Positions 40,336 to 45,408 of a stretch of 45,408 bases of DNA are shown piece after piece; within the stretch, counting starts at the first letter, position 1, and the number at the start of each line of letters is the position of its first letter. The notes beneath the pieces were generated by a model that made no database searches, had not been told where the DNA came from, and saw only the letters and a program-made list of their open reading frames with translations. The position numbers and the translations under genes are program-made. Origin of the DNA: Chloroflexota bacterium (GTDB taxonomy: Bacteria; Chloroflexota; Limnocylindria; Limnocylindrales; CSP1-4); NCBI GenBank assembly GCA_016191345.1, contig JACPOU010000035.1, positions 1-45,408 of the forward strand, read 5' to 3'.

Positions 40336-40410
40336 GGCGGAGTAGCTCAGTGGTAGAGCAGGGGACTCATAAGCCCTTGGTCACAGGTTCAAATCCTGTC
40401 TCCGCTACCA
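40336..40410 (+). tRNA. tRNA-Met (CAU), CCA encoded
   Basis: A 75-base cloverleaf can be drawn. Acceptor GGCGGAG pairs with CTCCGCT (with a G1-U72 wobble), followed by A-CCA. The D arm is GCTC/GAGC with loop AGTGGTA. The anticodon loop is CTCATAA with anticodon CAT. The T arm is ACAGG-TTCAAAT-CCTGT. The anticodon stem is GGGGA/GCCCT, with a G27-U43 wobble and an A31-G39 mismatch next to the loop. The sequence resembles elongator tRNA-Met; tRNA-Ile2 (lysidine type) shares this anticodon and is a lesser possibility. Initiator features (three G-C pairs in the anticodon stem, unpaired position 1) are not present as a set. Confidence 0.92.
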
Positions 40411-40630
40411 CCCTCGACCCTGATGACGGCCTTCCCGGCGAGGACCGTCGCCGTTTGTAGCGATTTCTTCGCGGACTCTCCGCAGCGGCACCATCCATTG
40501 GCGACCCGCGTCCGTAAGGATTGGCGAGGGCCCACGGAGGGCTCCGCGCTTCTCAGCGGGCTCCAAGAAGCCCGACGCTATACTCGCTGCGACCGGCCAC
40601 GGCGCCGGCCCCCTCGACCGGAGGCCCTTG
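40411..40630 (+). other. leader region between tRNA-Met and ftsH
   Basis: This 220-base stretch has no gene. It contains TATACT (40579-40584), a good -10 for ftsH without a clear -35, and a small GGGCT/AGCCC hairpin at 40558-40573 just upstream of that hexamer. A ribosome site GGAGG (40620-40624) precedes the ftsH start. No tRNA 3'-end duplication (att site) was found here by eye. Confidence 0.45.
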
Positions 40631-42577
40631 TTGAATCCCAGGCTCATGCGCAACGCCCTGCTGATGTTCGTTCTCGCCATCGGCGTCGCGGCATTGCTGT
40701 ACACGTGGCTCAATCAGACGACCGCGCCCTCCGCGAAGGGGTATGGCGAGTTCCTCGGCCAAGTCCAGGCCGGCCAGGTCGATACCGTCACGCAGCGCGG
40801 CGAGACCCTCACGGTCAAGCTCAAGGACAAGTCGACGTACACGGTCGTCATCCCGAGCGTCCTGACCCAGGTCTACCCGGACATCAAGGCCGCGGCCGAG
40901 GCCGGTGACCAGCCGTTCAACCCGTCCATCTACGCCGCCGAGCAGCCCCCGGACAACTCGTGGGTGGGGTTGCTCCTGACCGGCCTCCTGCCGCTCCTCG
41001 TCATCGGCGGCTTCATCTACTTCATGATGCGGCAGGCCCAGGGCACGAACAACCAGGCGCTCAGCTTCGGCAAGAGCCGGGCCCGGATGTTCCTCGGCAA
41101 CAAGACGGTCGTGACGTTCGCCGACGTGGCGGGCGTGGACGAGGCGAAGACGGAGCTCCAGGAAGTCGTCGAGTTCCTCAAGTTCCCGGAGAAGTTCAAC
41201 ACCCTGGGCGCCCGCATCCCGCGCGGCGTGCTCCTCGTGGGACCGCCCGGAACCGGCAAGACTCTGATGGCGCGGGCCGTCGCGGGCGAGGCCGGGGTCC
41301 CGTTCTTCAGCATCTCCGGCTCGGAGTTCGTGGAGATGTTCGTCGGCGTCGGCGCCAGCCGTGTCCGCGACCTCTTCGACCAGGCCAAGCGCAACTCGCC
41401 CTGCATCGTCTTCGTGGACGAGATCGACGCGGTCGGCCGGCAGCGCGGTGCCGGCCTCGGCGGCAGCCACGACGAGCGGGAGCAGACCCTCAACCAGATC
41501 CTCGTCGAGATGGACGGCTTCGACACGAACACGGGCGTGATCGTGGTCGCGGCGACCAACCGGCCCGACGTCCTGGACCCGGCGCTCCTGCGACCCGGCC
41601 GCTTCGACCGCCAGGTCATCCTGGACCGGCCGGACATGAAGGGTCGCGTCGCGATCCTCAAAGTCCACGCCAAGGGCAAGCCCCTCGACAAGGGCGTGTC
41701 GGTCGAGGAGCTCGCGCGGCAGTCCCCGGGCTTCTCGGGCGCGGACCTCGCGAACCTCGTCAACGAGGGTGCGATCCTCGCCGCCCGCCGGAACCGCAAG
41801 ACGATCGGCATGGCGGAGTTCGAGGAGGCCCTCGAGCGGATCGTCGCCGGCCCGGAGCGGAAGTCGCGGATCATCTCCGACGCGGAGAAGCTGATCATCG
41901 CCTACCACGAGGGCGGCCACGCCGTCGTCCAGCGGGTCCTCCCGAAGTGCGACCCGGTCCAGAAGGTCACGATCGTCAGCCGCGGGATGGCCCTCGGCTA
42001 CACGATGGCCCTCCCGACCGAGGACCGCTACCTCCAGTCGAAGAGCGAATTCGAGGACAAGATCGCCGGCCTCCTCGGCGGCAACGTCTCCGAGCGCCTC
42101 GTCTTCGGCGACACGACCACCGGCTCCTCGAACGACATCGAGAAGGCGACGGACCTGGCCCGCCGGATGGTCACCGAGTTCGGGATGAGCGACCGCCTGG
42201 GGCCGCTGTCCTTCGGCAAGCGCGACGAGCTCGTCTTCCTGGGTCGCGAGATCGGCGAGCAGCGCAACTACTCGGACGAGATCGCGAAGCAGATCGACGA
42301 GGAGGTCCGGGCGATCATCGACCGGGCCTACGAGCGCGCGACCCAGGTCCTCGAAACGCATCGCGACCGCCTCGAGACGCTCGCCCAGAAGCTGATCGCC
42401 GAGGAGACCGTGGACAGCGCGGCGTTCGAATCGCTGTTCAGCGATTTCCCGCCGAAGGAGAACCTCCACGGCCTGCCGCCACGCCGTCGCGAGCCCCCGG
42501 CTCCGACGGCTCCGGCGGGAGCGGCCCCGAAGCCGGAGATCCCGCCGGCCACGTCACCCGCACCGAACCCGGCCTGA
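40631..42577 (+). CDS. ftsH: ATP-dependent zinc metalloprotease FtsH
   Basis: This 648-residue membrane AAA+ protease degrades membrane and regulatory proteins. It has an N-terminal membrane segment ([17 protein letters not shown]), an extracytoplasmic domain, a second membrane segment ([20 protein letters not shown]), Walker A GPPGTGKT (204-211), Walker [12 protein letters not shown], the second region of homology [20 protein letters not shown] and the zinc site HEGGH (426-430). The C-terminus is a Pro/Ala-rich tail. Two TTG codons lie at 40628 and 40631; the second is 6 bases from GGAGG and is preferred. ATG 40646 is a less likely alternative, as it would shorten the first membrane anchor's basic flank. 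Confidence 0.96.
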   Translation: MNPRLMRNALLMFVLAIGVAALLYTWLNQTTAPSAKGYGEFLGQVQAGQVDTVTQRGETLTVKLKDKSTYTVVIPSVLTQVYPDIKAAAEAGDQPFNPSIYAAEQPPDNSWVGLLLTGLLPLLVIGGFIYFMMRQAQGTNNQALSFGKSRARMFLGNKTVVTFADVAGVDEAKTELQEVVEFLKFPEKFNTLGARIPRGVLLVGPPGTGKTLMARAVAGEAGVPFFSISGSEFVEMFVGVGASRVRDLFDQAKRNSPCIVFVDEIDAVGRQRGAGLGGSHDEREQTLNQILVEMDGFDTNTGVIVVAATNRPDVLDPALLRPGRFDRQVILDRPDMKGRVAILKVHAKGKPLDKGVSVEELARQSPGFSGADLANLVNEGAILAARRNRKTIGMAEFEEALERIVAGPERKSRIISDAEKLIIAYHEGGHAVVQRVLPKCDPVQKVTIVSRGMALGYTMALPTEDRYLQSKSEFEDKIAGLLGGNVSERLVFGDTTTGSSNDIEKATDLARRMVTEFGMSDRLGPLSFGKRDELVFLGREIGEQRNYSDEIAKQIDEEVRAIIDRAYERATQVLETHRDRLETLAQKLIAEETVDSAAFESLFSDFPPKENLHGLPPRRREPPAPTAPAGAAPKPEIPPATSPAPNPA

Positions 42578-42643
42578 CCCGGTTCGTCAGATCTCGACCG
42601 GCGGTCCCTCGGGCCCGCCGGTCGTTCCATGTGGAGGACCCGC

Positions 42644-44035
42644 ATGACCGCGATCGATCCCGCCGTCGAAGCCCATCTCGAGGCGACGCGCGCGGCGCGG
42701 CTCGAGTCGTACTTCGAGTTCCTCCGCATCCCGAGCATCTCCGCGCTGCCGGAGCACGGCCCGGACATGGTCCGGGCCGCCGAATGGATCGTCGGCGAGC
42801 TGACGCGGATGGGCTTCGAGCACGCTGAGGTCAGCCCGACGCCCTGGCACCCGATCGTCTACGCGGACTGGCTCCACGCGCCCGGCGCGCCGACCGTGCT
42901 CGTCTACTGCCACTACGACGTCCAGCCGGTCGACCCGATCGAGCTCTGGGAGACCGCCCCCTTCGACCCGTTCGTGAAGGACGGCCGCGTCGTGGGTCGC
43001 GGCGCCGCGGATGACAAGGGCCAGCTCCACATGCACCTCAAGGCCGCCGAGGCGCTCTTCGCGACCCGCGGTCGGCTGCCCCTCAACCTCCGGATCGTCT
43101 TCGAGGGCGAGGAGGAATCGACCTCGGTCAGCCTGCCCGGCTGGCTCGCCGCGAACAGGGCACGGCTGGGCGCCGACGTCGTCGTCATCAGCGACACGGG
43201 CTTCCACGAGGGCAATCTCCCGGCGATCACCGAGTCGCTCCGCGGGATCCTCTACACGCAGATCGACGTCGCGGTCGGTCCCATCGACCTCCATTCCGGC
43301 TCCTACGGGGGCGCGGTCGAGAACCCCGCCAACGCCCTGGCCCGGATCATCTCCGAACTGAAGGATCGCGACGGCGTCGTCCAGGTCCCGGGCTTCTACG
43401 ACGACGTCCGGCCGCTGGACGAGGCGACCCGCACCCGGATGGCGGCGCTCCCGTTCGACGAGGAGGCGTTCCGCTCGCGGATCTCCGCACCCGCCCTCGC
43501 GGGGGAAACGGGCTACACGGTCCTCGAGCGCGAGGGCGCCCGCCCGACGCTCGACGTCAACGGCATCTGGGGCGGCTTCCAGGGCCACGGCGAGAAGACG
43601 ATCATCCCGGCCCATGCCCATGCCAAGGTGAGCATGCGGCTCGTCGCGGACCAGGACCCCGAGGTGCTCTGGCCGAAGTTCCGCGACTACGTGCTCCAGG
43701 TTGCGCCGCCCGGCGTGACCGTCGAGGTCTCGAAGCTGGGTTCCGGGCGGCCCAGTGCCACGCCCGTGGACCATCCCGTCGTCCGGGCCGCGGCGAGCGC
43801 GATCGAGGCGACGTTCGGGCGGCCGCCCTTCTTCCGCCGCAACGGCGGCTCGATCCCGGTCGCGGCCACGTTCGAGGAGACGCTCGGGCTGACGGTCGTC
43901 CTGATGGGCTTCGCGAACCCGGACAGCAATGCCCACGCCCCGAACGAGACGATGGTCCTCGACAACTACGAGACGGGGATCCGGACGATCTGCCTGCTCT
44001 GGGACCGCCTCGGCGCGAACGGCCTCGGGGGCTGA
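42644..44035 (+). CDS. M20 family dipeptidase/carboxypeptidase
   Basis: This 463-residue zinc peptidase is of the ArgE/DapE/ACY1/CPG2 type, close to bacterial dipeptidases of the carnosinase group. Metal and catalytic motifs are VYCHYDVQPVDP, VGRGAADDKGQ, FEGEEEST with the catalytic Glu, VVISDTGF and the last His in NAHAPNETM. The lid domain spans about residues 200-345 and contains GPIDLHSGSYGG. ATG 42644 follows GGAGG; an ATG at 42629 in frame lies before the ribosome site. It likely trims dipeptides in the cytoplasm. It lies 66 bases after ftsH, so it may share its transcript and process peptides released by that protease. Confidence 0.92.
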   Translation: MTAIDPAVEAHLEATRAARLESYFEFLRIPSISALPEHGPDMVRAAEWIVGELTRMGFEHAEVSPTPWHPIVYADWLHAPGAPTVLVYCHYDVQPVDPIELWETAPFDPFVKDGRVVGRGAADDKGQLHMHLKAAEALFATRGRLPLNLRIVFEGEEESTSVSLPGWLAANRARLGADVVVISDTGFHEGNLPAITESLRGILYTQIDVAVGPIDLHSGSYGGAVENPANALARIISELKDRDGVVQVPGFYDDVRPLDEATRTRMAALPFDEEAFRSRISAPALAGETGYTVLEREGARPTLDVNGIWGGFQGHGEKTIIPAHAHAKVSMRLVADQDPEVLWPKFRDYVLQVAPPGVTVEVSKLGSGRPSATPVDHPVVRAAASAIEATFGRPPFFRRNGGSIPVAATFEETLGLTVVLMGFANPDSNAHAPNETMVLDNYETGIRTICLLWDRLGANGLGG

Positions 44036-44149
44036 GGCCGGCTCCGGGTGCGCCAGCCCGGGCTCGGATCCGGGCCACCAGCGCGCCCCGTACGTTTGGG
44101 GCAGCCCGGACCATCCGTCCGAGCCGGTCCGGGCGTGGAACGGCGGTGC

Positions 44150-44155
44150 TAGGAT
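44150..44155 (+). promoter_or_regulatory. -10-like TAGGAT before the DnaB-like ATPase gene
   Basis: TAGGAT at this place would start transcripts near 44162 and give a leader of about 30 bases containing GGGGAGGAG. This arrangement favours the GTG 44193 start over the ATG at 44154, which lies inside the hexamer. Confidence 0.4.
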
Positions 44156-44192
44156 GCGGCGACGGCATCCACCCGGGGAGGAGCGGCAGATC

Positions 44193-45290
44193 GTGGCGAC
44201 AGAGGCGAAGGCGCCGACAGAGGCGAAGGCGCCGGCAGCGGCGGACGGCAGGGCCTGGCGGCTCGAGGGCGAGACCGGGAGCATGGCGCCCAAGTCGGCG
44301 CTCGACGTGCTCGTGGCCCTCAACGACAAGGTGGTGAGCGGCCAGCTGGCCGAGTACGAGCCGGTCCCGCTCGGGCTGACGCCCCTCGACAAGACGATCG
44401 GCGGCGGCATCCGTCCCGGCGAGCTGCTGCTGATCGGCGGCGCCCAGGGCACGGGCAAGACGACGATGGCCCTCCAGATGGCGCGCAACGTCGCGGCCTC
44501 GGGCCAGGCGAGCGTGCTGTACATCTGCTTCGAGCATGACGAGCCGTACCTGCTGAACCGGCTCATCGCCCTCGAATCGGCCCTCGCCCACCTGCCCCAG
44601 AAGACCGGGGCGATCAAGATCCAGGACGTCCGCAAGGAGATCCTCGGGACGTGGTCCGCCGACGGCACCGAGGCGCCGAACCTCGCGAACAACCCTCGCC
44701 TGCGCCCATCCCTCGACCGGATCGCCCGCTACGGCCAGAATCTCTTCCTGCTCCGCGGCTCGGCGACGGCCAGCACGATCGACAACATGCGCAAGCTCGT
44801 CCAGCAGTACCGGGAGCTCGCCGGCGACCGGCGGCTCATGGTCATCGTGGACTACCTCCAGAAGGTGCCCCAGATCCCCGAGCCGGACACCGAGACCGAG
44901 AAGGTCACGTATGTCGTCAACGGCCTCAAGGACATCGCCCTGTCCGAGGGCGTGCCGCTGATCGCGATCGTCGCCGCGGACAAGGAGGGGCTCAAGGCGT
45001 CGCGCCTCCGGAACTTCCACCTGCGCGGCTCGTCGGCCATCAACTACGAGGCCGACATCATCCTGATCCTCAACGAGAAGTACCAGATCGTCGCCAAGGT
45101 CAACATCGAGTTCAACCCGTACCAGGCGCAGCGGTTCCGTGACTGGGTGATCCTCTCGGTCGAGAAGAATCGCGGCGGCCAGGACAACGTGGACCTCGAG
45201 TTCGAGAAGCACTTCGAGTACTCCTGCTTCGACCCGAACGGGCGCACCGTGCAGGAGAAGCTCATCGAGGAACGCCTGTACAACGACTAG
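44193..45290 (+). CDS. DnaB C-terminal-like (RecA-fold) ATPase
   Basis: This 365-residue protein has the RecA/DnaB-type ATPase core: LTPLDKTIGGGIRPGELLLIGG, Walker A GAQGTGKTTMALQMA, Walker B LMVIVDYLQKVPQ and SSAINYEADIILIL. The order corresponds to the C-terminal domain of replicative helicase DnaB, without the N-terminal primase-binding domain, so it is shorter than DnaB (about 450). It could be a KaiC/RadA-like or DnaB-like accessory ATPase. GTG 44193 follows GGAGGAG; ATG 44154 is in frame but lacks a ribosome site. The N-terminus contains an 18-bp tandem duplication (TEAKAP twice). Confidence 0.85.
   Translation: MATEAKAPTEAKAPAAADGRAWRLEGETGSMAPKSALDVLVALNDKVVSGQLAEYEPVPLGLTPLDKTIGGGIRPGELLLIGGAQGTGKTTMALQMARNVAASGQASVLYICFEHDEPYLLNRLIALESALAHLPQKTGAIKIQDVRKEILGTWSADGTEAPNLANNPRLRPSLDRIARYGQNLFLLRGSATASTIDNMRKLVQQYRELAGDRRLMVIVDYLQKVPQIPEPDTETEKVTYVVNGLKDIALSEGVPLIAIVAADKEGLKASRLRNFHLRGSSAINYEADIILILNEKYQIVAKVNIEFNPYQAQRFRDWVILSVEKNRGGQDNVDLEFEKHFEYSCFDPNGRTVQEKLIEERLYND
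44199..44234 (+). repeat. perfect 18-bp tandem duplication near a start codon
   Basis: ACAGAGGCGAAGGCGCCG occurs twice head to tail at 44199-44216 and 44217-44234, encoding TEAKAP-TEAKAP at residues 3-14 of the DnaB-like ATPase. The frame is kept. Confidence 0.92.
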
Positions 45291-45408
45291 CGGCGCGCCA
45301 TGCGCCGTCATCGCGGCGTTGTCGCCTGCGGTCCTCGCTCACGCCCGTTTGAGGGCGCTCGCTCCGGTCCTCGGCTCCGCCTTGCGCTGACGACACCTGA
45401 CGCGCCGC
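45291..45408. other. non-coding end of window with short repeats
   Basis: No gene is evident after the TAG at 45290. The stretch contains two similar blocks (CGGTCCTCGCTCACG near 45330 and CGGTCCTCGGCTCCG near 45367) and a small CGCCC/GGGCG hairpin with loop GTTTGA at about 45343-45358. It may be a transcript end or the edge of an intergenic repeat family; the window ends before this can be judged. Confidence 0.3.

Noticed and set aside
44154-44192. ATG 44154 as start of the DnaB-like ATPase
   Set aside because: It lies inside a -10-like hexamer and lacks a ribosome site, while GTG 44193 has one.
1-45408. CRISPR array, rRNA, insertion sequence or prophage structural genes
   Set aside because: I saw no regularly spaced repeats, no rRNA-like sequence, and no transposase or phage structural motifs in any frame that I read.

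Overview
The window is very GC-rich chromosomal DNA, with third codon positions almost always G or C, from a bacterium with compact, often overlapping genes. The gene set suggests Chloroflexota, possibly the Limnocylindria (Ellin6529) branch. It includes a MoxR/DUF58/transglutaminase operon, a polyphosphate-type glucokinase, a DUF2342 zinc protease, a DUF4446 protein, an mrfAB-like pair and a Gram-positive-type LexA box. This placement is inferred from gene content; no rRNA is present to confirm it.

Layout. 1-65 is the tail of an unidentified gene. 93-1944 (-) is an ECF sigma factor overlapping a membrane-anchored partner. 2082-2825 is polyphosphate glucokinase. 2932-7602 is MoxR ATPase, DUF58 protein and transglutaminase. 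7657-11254 (-) is a tightly coupled operon of class V aminotransferase, phosphoglycerate dehydrogenase and histidine phosphatase, which reads as a complete phosphorylated serine pathway using non-standard enzymes for steps two and three. 11368-12333 is an anchored C39-like protease. 12583-15493 (-) is rarA then murJ. 16129-21194 holds DUF4446, a UvrD-type helicase fused to an Fe-S nuclease, a HAD hydrolase and a small membrane protein. 21260-25331 holds an M20 amidohydrolase, a ureohydrolase, a glycerophosphodiesterase and a methyltransferase. 25416-30973 is a CpaE-like ATPase, a glutamate racemase homologue, a DUF2342 zincin, a D-2-hydroxyacid dehydrogenase and a YchF-like protein. 30994-32348 holds a small acidic protein (-) and a PfkB kinase (+). 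32335-36130 (-) is mrfA-mrfB behind a LexA-like operator. 36277-36840 is an FtsB/DivIC-like protein.

From about 36.9 to 40.3 kb the sequence changes: it is less GC-biased, with small unrecognised genes, a gene split between two frames and a decayed tyrosine recombinase lying just upstream of tRNA-Met(CAU). This looks like an old integrated element. From 40.6 kb housekeeping genes return: ftsH, an M20 dipeptidase and a DnaB/RecA-like ATPase.

The strongest leads are the serine operon, two genes that apparently need CTG start codons (histidine phosphatase and glycerophosphodiesterase), a glutamate racemase with Arg in place of its first catalytic Cys, the LexA-like box in front of mrfAB, repeated -10-like hexamers 6-9 bases before ATG (leaderless transcription), and short tandem duplications that often span start or stop codons.
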